From positions 1-7,853 of the forward strand of contig QHWL01000469.1 of NCBI GenBank assembly GCA_003222555.1: a stretch of DNA of 7,853 nt. Reading direction: 5' to 3'. Made by a program: the position numbers and the translations under genes. Under the pieces are notes generated by a model. That model did not search any database, was not told where the DNA came from, and worked only from the letters and a program-made list of their open reading frames with translations. Below are positions 1-6,131 of this stretch, piece by piece; positions within the stretch are counted from its first letter, which is position 1, and each line of letters begins with the position of its first letter. This stretch comes from Acidobacteriota bacterium (GTDB lineage Bacteria > Acidobacteriota > Vicinamibacteria > Vicinamibacterales > CAVVIG01).

Positions 1-1
1 A

Positions 2-1006
2 AACCCGTTCAATGGTCCAATCCCGACGTACGAGCAGGCCCTTGTTTCAGCGACGGAGCGTACGCTCTTCTCCAATATCCCCGCTCCGAACGCGGTAGTC
101 CCGTACGCCCATCAGTCGTCGATCGGCTTGCAGCGCCAACTGAGCGGCACGATGTCGGTCGACGCCGATTTCGTGTACGTCGCGAATCGAGCCCAGGGGC
201 GCGTCCAGGATGTCAACCTTGCCTACAATCCCGCCACCGGCGCCAACTACCCCTTCACCGACCTCACCAAGCGGCCAGTCAAGGGGTGGGGAACCGTGTC
301 GGAGACGGTCTACGACGGCCAGTACGACTATAAGTCGTTGCAGATGGGTTTCACGAAGCGCATGAGCAATCATTGGCAGGGTTCGGCGACGTATCTGCTC
401 GGAGCGCAGTGGAATTACCAGTACGCGCCGATCAACCCAGGATGCAACTATCCGCTGACGATGCCATCGCCTGGCCAGTTCACGTGCGACGTCCCGATTA
501 CGCTCAATCCGGTGCTGGCTGCAGAGCGGTATCTTTCAGGTGAGCAGCGCCATCGTGCGACCTTCAATGCCATCTGGGAGCTGCCACTTGGCCTGCAGTT
601 GAGCGGGCTGTATTTCTTTGCCGACAACGGCAAGGAAACTGCCACCTCGGGCGTCGATGTGCTGAGCATTGGCAACACCGCCACGGCGCAGTCGGGTGGT
701 GGGACGGTGACCACCGGCGGCGGGGTCGCCGCCGGCCGCCTGCGGCGGGACGGCTCGCTGATTCCGCGCAACAACCTCGACAAGCCGAACCTTCACCGGG
801 TCGACATGCGGCTCCAGAAACGGATCCACTTGACCTCCCGCGCCGGGATTGACGCGATCGTGGAGGTCTTCAATCTGTTCAACCACGAGAATTTCGGGAC
901 CTTTGTGACCAACGAATCCAACGCCCAGTACGGGAAGCCGACGTACAATGACAACATTGCCTATCAGCCCCGCACGATGCAGTTCGGGTTCCGGACGACG
1001 TTCTAG
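2..1006 (+). CDS. TonB-dependent (Oar-like) outer-membrane receptor, C-terminal part
   Basis: The frame is open from the left edge, so the first visible codon is internal; 334 residues remain. No plug domain or N-terminal carboxypeptidase-regulatory-like domain is visible. What remains reads as outer-membrane beta-barrel: alternating aromatic/polar strands (DADFVYVANRAQG, YDYKSLQMGFTKRMSNHW, ATYLLGAQWNYQY), Gly/Asn/Thr-rich loops, and the segment VDMRLQKR..VEVFNLFNHENFG that is typical of the last strands of acidobacterial Oar-like receptors. The chain ends in RTTF with a C-terminal Phe, the usual BAM signal of outer-membrane barrels. Such proteins import ligands across the outer membrane with TonB-ExbBD energy; the substrate cannot be told from the barrel. 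A Cys pair within PGCNYPL and FTCDVP may form a loop disulfide. The stop lies only about 17 bp before palindromic repeat copy 1. Confidence 0.85.
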   Translation, partial: NPFNGPIPTYEQALVSATERTLFSNIPAPNAVVPYAHQSSIGLQRQLSGTMSVDADFVYVANRAQGRVQDVNLAYNPATGANYPFTDLTKRPVKGWGTVSETVYDGQYDYKSLQMGFTKRMSNHWQGSATYLLGAQWNYQYAPINPGCNYPLTMPSPGQFTCDVPITLNPVLAAERYLSGEQRHRATFNAIWELPLGLQLSGLYFFADNGKETATSGVDVLSIGNTATAQSGGGTVTTGGGVAAGRLRRDGSLIPRNNLDKPNLHRVDMRLQKRIHLTSRAGIDAIVEVFNLFNHENFGTFVTNESNAQYGKPTYNDNIAYQPRTMQFGFRTTF

Positions 1007-1022
1007 ACGACGCGAGCACGCA

Positions 1023-1160
1023 GTGTCCAGCTCGAGAGGCAGTGAAACAAATGCGACGTTTGAGCGCAGAGCACGCGGAGAAATTCTTGGGCATTTCTTC
1101 TCTGCGGCCTCAGCGGTCTCTGCGTTGAACGTGATTTGTTCACAATCTCTTTAGCCGGCC
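1023..1160. repeat. Palindromic repeat element, copy 1 (GCAGAG-type core within GTCC-GCT arms)
   Basis: This non-coding, nested palindrome follows the receptor stop. At the centre, AGAAAT (1079-1084) and ATTTCT (1093-1098) flank an 8-nt loop. Outside these lie arms made of roughly 9-bp CGCAGAG-like units, then GTGAAACAAAT (1042-1052) paired with ATTTGTTCAC (1134-1143), and at the outside GTCCAGCT (1025-1032) paired imperfectly with AGCCGGCC (1153-1160). The same unit occurs inverted at 4654-4799. That copy is longer by one 9-bp unit and shorter by one A; otherwise the two align base for base, with scattered substitutions. The element ends where the damaged DUF6152 reading frame begins. It resembles REP/MITE-like dispersed repeats with no coding capacity. 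It might also act as a bidirectional transcription terminator, although no T-tract is present. Confidence 0.85.
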
Positions 1161-1532
1161 CGGGGGGATCACATTCAGGGAGCGGCCACGGCGCACCACG
1201 CAGTTCAGGCTCAGTACGATTTTGACAAGCCGATCGAATTCACCGGCGTCCTCGTGAAGATGGAGTGGATCAATCCGCACTCCATGATGCATCTCGAGGT
1301 GACCAACAAGGATGGCAGCAAGGCGATTTGGATTTTCCAAACCACCGCTGCCGGTGCTCTTCGCCAGCGCGGGTTGGGCCGTGCGGCGGAAGGGGGATTC
1401 GAGGTCGGGAAAACCTATACTGCGACGGGGTTCGCGGCGAGAAATGGAAATCCGATGGGGTTTCTCAAGGAAATTACGATGCCGGACGGACGTCACGTCA
1501 CGATGTGGTTCGGGGATCCGAACGGCGACTAA
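1161..1532 (+). CDS. DUF6152-family protein, 5'-truncated (probable pseudogene)
   Basis: The frame reads ATAHHAVQAQYDFDKPIEF, then a VEWINPHS-like stretch (KMEWINPHSMMHLEV), an IWIFQTT segment, the VGKTYTATGFAAR strand and FLKEITMPDGRHV, ending at TAA 1530-1532. This is the mature domain of DUF6152, a small secreted beta-rich family of unknown function. The HH near the start normally follows directly after a signal peptide. Here a stop at 1152-1154 lies inside repeat copy 1, and no ATG, GTG or TTG occurs in frame until GTG 1254, which would remove the conserved HH region and first strand. Start and signal peptide therefore appear to have been replaced by the repeat. The next gene starts 27 bp after the stop, so an operon with the GVPR-family gene is likely ancestral. 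Family assignment is fairly secure from the HH, DFDKP and WINPHS motifs; loss of function is inferred. Confidence 0.75.
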   Translation, partial: RGDHIQGAATAHHAVQAQYDFDKPIEFTGVLVKMEWINPHSMMHLEVTNKDGSKAIWIFQTTAAGALRQRGLGRAAEGGFEVGKTYTATGFAARNGNPMGFLKEITMPDGRHVTMWFGDPNGD

Positions 1533-1545
1533 AGGTCACTTTGCC

Positions 1546-1551
1546 GAGGAG
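1546..1551 (+). promoter_or_regulatory. Ribosome-binding site for the GVPR-family gene
   Basis: GAGGAG lies 8 nt before the ATG at 1560. It fixes the start in the frame that encodes a good signal peptide. That is not the frame of the downstream body, so this site is part of the evidence that the gene is frameshifted rather than started at GTG 1585. Confidence 0.65.
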
Positions 1552-1559
1552 ATGACAAC

Positions 1560-2427
1560 ATGACCAATCGAGTCATCCGATCGAGTGCTGCGACGGCGGT
1601 CGCGTTGGCGGCGGCTGGCCTCGCCCTCACGGCTTTCATGTCAGGGGCCGCAGCTCAGAATGGCGCCCCGGCGCCTTCCGTCCCGACCCCGCACGCGCCG
1701 AACGGAAAGCGGCGGAGGCGGAGCCGGCGAGGCCAAGGAGGAGAACGGGAATATCACCGCGAACGTCGCCTCACGCCGCTGTGCGCCCAACCAGGTCAAA
1801 TGTGACGAACACACGAACCAGTCGCACGACGGCGAGTTCACCGGGCGGATGAATCCCAGCAGACCGCTCTACAAGCCTGAGCACTGGGATCGTGTTCAGT
1901 TCCTGGATCTGAATACGAACAAGGAAGACCCGATCTTCGTGTGCCAGCCTTACGGGGTACCACGCATGGGTCCACCCGCGAAGATCGTTCAGACGGCCGA
2001 CGAAGTGATCTTCTTGTATGCGCAGGGCGGCGCCGGCACTCAGCCAACGGATTTTCGCGTCATTCCGACCGACGGCCGCAAGCACGATCCTGTCAGGGCC
2101 AAGGACGTGACCTATTACGGGCATTCCGTCGGCCGATGGGAGGGCGATACCCTGCTCGTTGACTCCGTCGGCTTCAACGACATCACGTGGCTCGAGAGGG
2201 GTGGCTACTTCCACTCCGACAAGATGCGGGTGCTCGAGCGCTTCCGGCGCGAAGGGAACGTTCTCCACTACCAGGTTACGGTGGAGGATCCCGAGGTCCT
2301 GCTGCAGCCGTGGGTGATGACCGAGCGCCAACTCCGGTTGAACACGAATCCCAACGCCTATATTCCCGAAGGATCGCCCTGCCGCGACTACGACTCGACA
2401 AACATGGTTACCAAGGTGCGCCACTAA
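1560..2427 (+). pseudogene. Secreted GVPR-motif family protein of unknown function, frameshifted
   Basis: ATG 1560 with a good ribosome-binding site begins a clear signal peptide (Arg near the N-terminus, VALAAAGLALTAFMSG core, AAAQ cleavage site) followed by a Pro-rich linker, then runs into a Lys/Arg-rich nonsense tail ending at 1805. The conserved body continues in the +1 frame from about 1711 to TAA 2425-2427. It contains ASRRCAPNQVKC, EHWDRVQFLDLNTNKEDP, FVCQPYGVPRMGPPAKIVQ, FRVIPTDGRKH, SVGRWEGDTLLVDSVGFND, RGGYFHSDKMRVLERFRR and VTVEDPEVLLQPWVM. One net extra base in the G/C-rich run around 1703-1730 would account for the break. The body matches a secreted family, common in Acidobacteriota, that I know only as hypothetical; no catalytic motif is evident. 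The alternative start GTG 1585 gives an Arg-rich N-terminus that is not a signal peptide. Sequencing error, a recent mutation or recoding are all possible. Confidence 0.7.
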
Positions 2428-2463
2428 TCGTCCTGCGGGCACGCAGTCAGCTAGGCATAGCCC

Positions 2464-3291
2464 ATGCGAACGAAAGCTGCGGTAATCATCGCGACCGTCG
2501 CGACGCTGATTGGACTGGCCGATGGCGCACAAGTTCTGGCGCAGCGCCGGACGCCCCCGCGAGATCCCAAGTCGATCGCGCTTTTCAACTGGCTGTGGTA
2601 CATGGGCATGCTCCGCGGCGTCCAGGAAATCGACGCGGTCGCCACGCTCGAGCTGAAGGCCACGGGCACCATCGGAGTCGGAGGCCAGGCGTGCACGCTC
2701 ACGAATTACCGCGTCAGCGTCAACTATCAGACTCCTGGCATGCGAGTGCAGTACACCTGCACGACTGCTGACGGGCAGGCCCGCAAGGCGATCGAGGTCG
2801 TCAGCGGCCAGTTCGCCTGGGATGAGGACGTGGTCGGAGCCGGGCTCGTTCCCGGACGCGGCACCGCGACACCGAACCAGGGAGCTCTCAACGAGCGACT
2901 GATTCGACTGTGGAGCAGTCCCCAAGGCGCGCCCAAAGCCGCCGTCGCCGGTGGAGACAATACCAAGGTGACGATGGAAGGAGGCAAGACCGTCGTGACC
3001 TTCCCGATTCCAGGAGTTCCTGGTGCCGAGGCGAAGGCGACGCTCAACGCCAGCAACCAGGCGGAGCGGGTAGAGACGCGACTGGGCAGCACCGTCACGG
3101 AGTTTACGTACGAGAAGTACGCCGACTATAACCCTCCCGACGACAAGGTGGAAGGCTTCTACGCGGGCCACATCGTTGAGAAGCGTGACCGCGCGACAAT
3201 CCGCGACCTCACGGTTACCGAGACGGAAGTGGGGAATCTCTATGTTGTCGTGCCGGTGCCCGAGAACGTGCGGAACCGATCCAGCCGGTGA
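2464..3291 (+). CDS. Exported hypothetical protein, 275 aa
   Basis: The gene starts 36 bp after the GVPR-family stop, so co-transcription is likely, although the only Shine-Dalgarno-like sequence is a weak AGGC. Residues 1-26 form a signal peptide (MRTK, hydrophobic VIIATVATLIGLA, cleavage likely at VLA|Q). The mature protein is predicted to be soluble, with no further membrane segment. It has an aromatic patch near the N-terminus (FNWLWYMGML) and two cysteines, C77 and C99, that could pair in the oxidising periplasm. It then has many alternating beta-type stretches (KVTMEGGKTVVTFPIPG, RVETRLGSTVTEFTYEKYADYN) and ends with VGNLYVVVPVPENV. The pattern of antiparallel strands, with the 'residues feeding into a slope/tensor' look of ETRLG..VTEFTYEKYADY, is loosely LolA/lipoprotein-carrier-like, but this is a weak structural guess. 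I do not recognise a named family, and no catalytic signature is visible. Confidence 0.75.
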   Translation: MRTKAAVIIATVATLIGLADGAQVLAQRRTPPRDPKSIALFNWLWYMGMLRGVQEIDAVATLELKATGTIGVGGQACTLTNYRVSVNYQTPGMRVQYTCTTADGQARKAIEVVSGQFAWDEDVVGAGLVPGRGTATPNQGALNERLIRLWSSPQGAPKAAVAGGDNTKVTMEGGKTVVTFPIPGVPGAEAKATLNASNQAERVETRLGSTVTEFTYEKYADYNPPDDKVEGFYAGHIVEKRDRATIRDLTVTETEVGNLYVVVPVPENVRNRSSR

Positions 3292-3541
3292 CGTCGCGCC
3301 GGGGACGAGCGAGCGAAGACGAAGAAAGCAGCCGTTCTGCTGCCAGATCATCGCCGGGCCTAGATTAGCGAGCTGAGCCGGCTGCCGCTTTTCGAAATGA
3401 ACAAAATCAACGGCTCAGGGCCGAACGTCAGGTCCTCTGAAGGCGGCCCAAACCCCAACCCCAAGTTCTACGCGTTCAGCATTGACGGGCAGTAGACCTT
3501 CGAGTCGGTGCGAAGCCGCGATTGCGCCGGCTGCATCGGGA

Positions 3542-3570
3542 TTGACGCTCTCATCGGACCGTGGGATGAT
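3542..3570 (+). promoter_or_regulatory. Possible sigma-70-type promoter for the MBL-fold hydrolase gene
   Basis: TTGACG (3542-3547, 5 of 6 to the -35 consensus) is separated by 17 nt from GATGAT (3565-3570, 4 of 6 to the -10 consensus). It lies about 90 bp upstream of the ATG at 3659, after a 367-bp gap from the previous gene, where a promoter is expected. The -10 is poor and chance matches are common. Confidence 0.2.
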
Positions 3571-3647
3571 GCGCTCTCCGCGCAATGAGAACCTGACAAC
3601 ACTGCCCCGGTGGGCCGATCGTGAATGTGTGTCCGTGACTTCTGACC

Positions 3648-3653
3648 AGGAGA
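3648..3653 (+). promoter_or_regulatory. Ribosome-binding site fixing the hydrolase start
   Basis: AGGAGA ends 5 nt before ATG 3659. The frame is open further upstream (to about 3482), but that extension has no ribosome-binding site and would bury the signal peptide. This site decides for ATG 3659. Confidence 0.75.
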
Positions 3654-3658
3654 CGAAC

Positions 3659-4612
3659 ATGTCGCTGTCGAGAACGCCGTTTCACAGTTTCTCTGCGGCC
3701 GTAACCCTTGTCGCGGGGGTGGCCTTGGCCTCCGCGATGGCCATGGCCCAGACGCCGCCGGCGCCTCCGCCGCAGGGTGTGCCGGAAAACGCGGTCACAC
3801 GCGTGTCGGAGCATGTGTACGCGATCGTTGGCAATCCCAATATTGCTATTGTGATCGGAGACCGTGCGACGCTCGTCGTTGACACCGGGCTGGGAGCCCG
3901 CAGCGGAGCCATCGTCGTACGCGAGGTAGATAAGCTCACGAGGAATCCAAAGCTGTTCCTCACGACGACGCACTTCCATCCCGAGCATGCAACGGGCGAG
4001 CAGGCGTTTCCGGCCCACACCATATTGATTCGACCCACAGTGCAGCAACAGGAAATGGACCGAAGGGGAGCGGAATTCATCGACATGTTCCGCGGGAACT
4101 CGGCGCGAAACAAAGAGTTGCTCCAGGATGTGAAGCTTCGCACGCCCGATATCGTCTTCGATCGCGAGATGAGACTGGACCTCGGCGGAATCCACGCGCG
4201 TCTGTCCTGGTTCGGGCCGGCACACACCCAGGGGGACGAGACGATCTTCGTGGAAGAAGATAGCGTCCTGATTCCCGGCGACATCGTCCAAAACAAGGTT
4301 GTCCCCAATTTGTTCAATGAGGATGCGACCGCCAAAGGTTGGCTCAATGTCCTGGACAAGCTGGAACCTCTGCGGCCGCGCTTTGTCGTGCCCGACCACG
4401 GCCCGCTTGGCGATGGTTCCCTAATCGGGAAGGAGCGCGCCTTCATCTTGGATCTGCAAGGGCGCGCGGCGGAGCTCAAAAGGCAGGGCACCCCGGTGGA
4501 GGATGCCGGGCGGCTGCTCATAACCGAGTTCAAGGCGAAGTATCCAGACTGGACGGGTGTCGACGGCGGCATCCCGCGTGGGGTTCGGCGAGTGTACGCA
4601 GAGTCTCAATAG
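3659..4612 (+). CDS. Exported metallo-beta-lactamase-fold hydrolase
   Basis: The product has 317 residues. Residues 1-30 are a signal peptide (hydrophobic AAVTLVAGVALASAMA, cleavage near AMA|Q), followed by a Pro-rich linker, so the enzyme is expected in the periplasm. The MBL fold starts with HVYAIVGNPNIAIVIGDRATLVVDTG (about 52-77). Metal-ligand motifs occur in the usual order: THFHPEH (H105, H107, E109, H110), H189 in GPAHTQGD, D208 in IPGD, and H247 in VPDHGP. The canonical HxHxDH motif is HxHxEH here, with Glu replacing the Asp that usually binds the second zinc. The C-terminal helices (about 255-300) resemble those of periplasmic MBL-fold hydrolases from Acidobacteriota and Proteobacteria. 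The substrate is unknown; beta-lactamase, quinoprotein-linked and thioesterase-like roles are all possible, and resistance should not be assumed. The gene lies within the block bounded by the two inverted palindromic repeats. Confidence 0.88.
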   Translation: MSLSRTPFHSFSAAVTLVAGVALASAMAMAQTPPAPPPQGVPENAVTRVSEHVYAIVGNPNIAIVIGDRATLVVDTGLGARSGAIVVREVDKLTRNPKLFLTTTHFHPEHATGEQAFPAHTILIRPTVQQQEMDRRGAEFIDMFRGNSARNKELLQDVKLRTPDIVFDREMRLDLGGIHARLSWFGPAHTQGDETIFVEEDSVLIPGDIVQNKVVPNLFNEDATAKGWLNVLDKLEPLRPRFVVPDHGPLGDGSLIGKERAFILDLQGRAAELKRQGTPVEDAGRLLITEFKAKYPDWTGVDGGIPRGVRRVYAESQ

Positions 4613-4622
4613 GTGCAATCCT

Positions 4623-4647
4623 ACGTAGTGTCCGGCTCTAGCCGGAC
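4623..4647. repeat. Short REP-like hairpin (GTCCGGCT-CT-AGCCGGAC)
   Basis: GTCCGGCT (4630-4637) and AGCCGGAC (4640-4647) form a perfect 8-bp stem with a CT loop, starting 17 bp after the hydrolase stop. Its left side with flank, 4623-4637, matches the left outer arm of repeat copy 1 (1018-1032) at 13 of 15 bases. It looks like the uninterrupted form of the hairpin that, in copy 1, carries the GCAGAG-type core in its loop. It could help end transcription of the hydrolase gene, but no T-run follows. Confidence 0.7.
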
Positions 4648-4653
4648 CGGCAA

Positions 4654-4799
4654 GTCCGCCTGAAGAGGTTGTGAACAAATCACGTTCAACGCAGAGACCG
4701 CGGAGGCCGCCGAGAAGAAATGCCTAAAGATTTCTCTGCGTGCTCTGCGAGCTCTGCGTTCAAACGTCGCATTTTTTCACAGGCTCTGAAGGCGGACAC
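4654..4799. repeat. Palindromic repeat element, copy 2 (inverted relative to copy 1)
   Basis: The outer arms GTCCGCCT (4654-4661) and AGGCGGAC (4790-4797) are perfect complements. Inside them are GAGGTTGTGAACAAAT (4665-4680) and its imperfect complement ending with GGCTC (4786), then 9-bp CGCAGAG-type units, and the centre AGAAAT (4716-4721), an 8-nt loop and ATTTCT (4730-4735). The reverse complement aligns with 1023-1160, with one extra 9-bp CGCAGAG-type unit and one missing A. The tetranucleotide TGAA flanks the core on both sides (4661-4664 and 4787-4790), as a 4-bp target duplication would, although it also lies in the hairpin loop. The right edge coincides with the first codons of recognisable TcuA. 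Confidence 0.85.
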
Positions 4800-6131
4800 G
4801 CCCTCAGTGCCTCCGAGCAAGGCGCGCGAGTCGTCGTGGTGGAGAGCGCGCCGAGAGAGTTTCGCGGAGGCAACAGTCGACACACGCGAAATCTGAGGTG
4901 TGTGCACGACACGCCGACCGACCTCCTGACCGGCGCATATTCGGACGACGAATATGTTGCCGATCTGCTTCGTGTGACCGGCGGGCAGACCGACGAGAGC
5001 CTCGCGCGTGTTGTGGTTCGGGTATCGGCGACGTGCCCGCAGTGGATGCGGCGCTATGGGGTCAGGTTCCAGTCCTCGCTGCGCGGAACGCTGCAACTCG
5101 GCCGTACGAACGCGTTTTTCCTCGGCGGCGGCAAGGCGCTGATGAACAGCTACTACGCGGCGGCCGGGCGTCTCGGCGTCCGGGTGTTGTACAACGCGGA
5201 AGTCGTCGGGTTGGACCTCGTCGACGGCTCGTTCCGATCCGCGTCTGTGCCGATCGACGGCCGCCTCGTCAGGATGCGCGCGAAGGCGGCGGTCCTCGCC
5301 GCCGGGGGCTTCGAGTCGAACCTCGACTGGCTGAAGGAAATTTGGGGCGACGCCGCGGACAACTTCATCATCCGCGGGACACCGTATAACAAGGGCGCCG
5401 TGCTGAAGCTGATGCTCGCTTCCGGGGCTCAACCAGTGGGTGATCCGACACAATGTCACGCCGTCGCGATCGACGCGCGCGCGCCAAAATTCGATGGCGG
5501 CATCGTGACGAGGCTCGATTGCCTCTCGCTCGGCATCGTCGTCAACAACAACGCTGTACGGTTCTACGACGAAGGCGAGGACTTCTGGCCGAAACGCTAC
5601 GCGATTTGGGGCCGGCTCGTCGCGCAGCAACCGGATCAAATCGCGTATTCGATCATCGACTCGAAGGCGGTCGGCAAGTTCATGCCGTCCGCGTTTCCAC
5701 CGAAGGCCGCCACCTCGATTCGCGAGCTCGCGTCGTTGTTGGATCTGCCAGCGGAAAAACTCGACGCGACGGTTGCCGCGTTCAATCGCGCCGTGCGGCC
5801 GGGATCGTTCGATCACGCGGTGCTGGACGACTGCAGAACCGAAGGTCTGTCTCCGAACAAGAGTCACTGGGCGCAACCGATCGACACGCCGCCGTTCTGG
5901 GGCTATCCGCTCCGCCCAGGCATCACATTCACCTACCTGGGTCTGAAGGTGGACGCCGACGCCCGCGTGATGATGATGAACGGTCGGCCGGCCGCTAACG
6001 TGTTCGCCGCCGGCGAAATCATGGCCGGCAACATCCTCGGCAAGGGCTATGTCGCGGGTGTAGGGATGACCATCGGGACGGTGTTCGGCCAAATCGCCGG
6101 CAGGGAGGCCGCGCGTCATGCTGTCGGATGA
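4740..6131 (+). CDS. tcuA: FAD-dependent tricarballylate dehydrogenase TcuA, N-terminally truncated
   Basis: TcuA is a flavoprotein that oxidises tricarballylate to cis-aconitate and hands electrons to TcuB. Family hallmarks are present: RGGNSRHTRNLRC (about 42-54), TNAFFLGGGKALMNSYY, AVLAAGGFESN, HAVAIDARAP, YDEGEDFWPKRYAIWGRLVAQQP, YSIID, DDCRTEGLSPNKSHWAQPIDTPPFWGY, RPGITFTYLGLKV (392-404) and the C-terminal FAD-contacting GKGYVAGVGMTIGTVFG (from 434). The N-terminus is abnormal. TcuA proteins begin with a beta strand and a GxGxxG-type FAD P-loop, followed by a helix ending ALxAxExGAxV. Here homology starts only at ALSASEQGARV (from 4800), exactly after repeat copy 2, and the preceding 20 codons from GTG 4740 are repeat sequence. 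The P-loop is absent, so FAD binding is doubtful. The rest of the frame is intact, which suggests recent damage. The 3' end overlaps tcuB by 14 bp, indicating translational coupling. Confidence 0.85.
   Translation: MLCELCVQTSHFFTGSEGGHALSASEQGARVVVVESAPREFRGGNSRHTRNLRCVHDTPTDLLTGAYSDDEYVADLLRVTGGQTDESLARVVVRVSATCPQWMRRYGVRFQSSLRGTLQLGRTNAFFLGGGKALMNSYYAAAGRLGVRVLYNAEVVGLDLVDGSFRSASVPIDGRLVRMRAKAAVLAAGGFESNLDWLKEIWGDAADNFIIRGTPYNKGAVLKLMLASGAQPVGDPTQCHAVAIDARAPKFDGGIVTRLDCLSLGIVVNNNAVRFYDEGEDFWPKRYAIWGRLVAQQPDQIAYSIIDSKAVGKFMPSAFPPKAATSIRELASLLDLPAEKLDATVAAFNRAVRPGSFDHAVLDDCRTEGLSPNKSHWAQPIDTPPFWGYPLRPGITFTYLGLKVDADARVMMMNGRPAANVFAAGEIMAGNILGKGYVAGVGMTIGTVFGQIAGREAARHAVG
6103..6108 (+). promoter_or_regulatory. 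Ribosome-binding site of tcuB inside tcuA
   Basis: GGGAGG within the last codons of tcuA lies 9 nt before ATG 6118. It supports that start and a coupled tcuA-tcuB operon. Confidence 0.7.

Larger units (their letters stand above)
3292..3658. other. Intergenic region of 367 bp, possibly holding a decayed gene end
   Basis: No convincing gene, RNA or strong terminator is visible. A short open stretch on the + strand (about 3364-3495, stop TAG 3493-3495) ends with the residues NPNPKFYAFSIDGQ. This resembles the C-terminal strand of a beta-propeller type enzyme and may be the remains of a deleted gene, but it is too short to assign. GCAGC and GCTGC near 3330-3342 could form a weak hairpin without a T-tract. 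The last 120 bp hold a possible promoter and the ribosome-binding site of the hydrolase gene. Confidence 0.4.

Noticed and set aside
1023..1160. CRISPR-like or tandem array reading of the GCAGAG units
   Set aside because: The units are 9 bp and arranged as a palindrome, with no unique spacers and no cas genes nearby.
1585..1710. GTG 1585 as the start of the GVPR-family protein
   Set aside because: It gives an Arg-rich N-terminus without a signal peptide, while the overlapping frame from ATG 1560 encodes an excellent one.
1771..3351. Long minus-strand open frame of 526 codons
   Set aside because: It is antiparallel to the GVPR-family body and the exported hypothetical protein, both of which have family motifs or a signal peptide. 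The long frame is a by-product of high-GC codon bias.
3482..3658. Upstream extension of the hydrolase
   Set aside because: It has no ribosome-binding site and would place the signal peptide internally. ATG 3659 has a proper site.
3659..4612. Antibiotic-resistance beta-lactamase
   Set aside because: The MBL fold is shared by many hydrolases, the HxHxEH motif is not that of the common resistance enzymes, and the context gives no sign of resistance.
1161..4653. Classical IS-bounded composite transposon
   Set aside because: No transposase gene is present in or beside either repeat. The elements are non-coding and could move only in trans, if at all.
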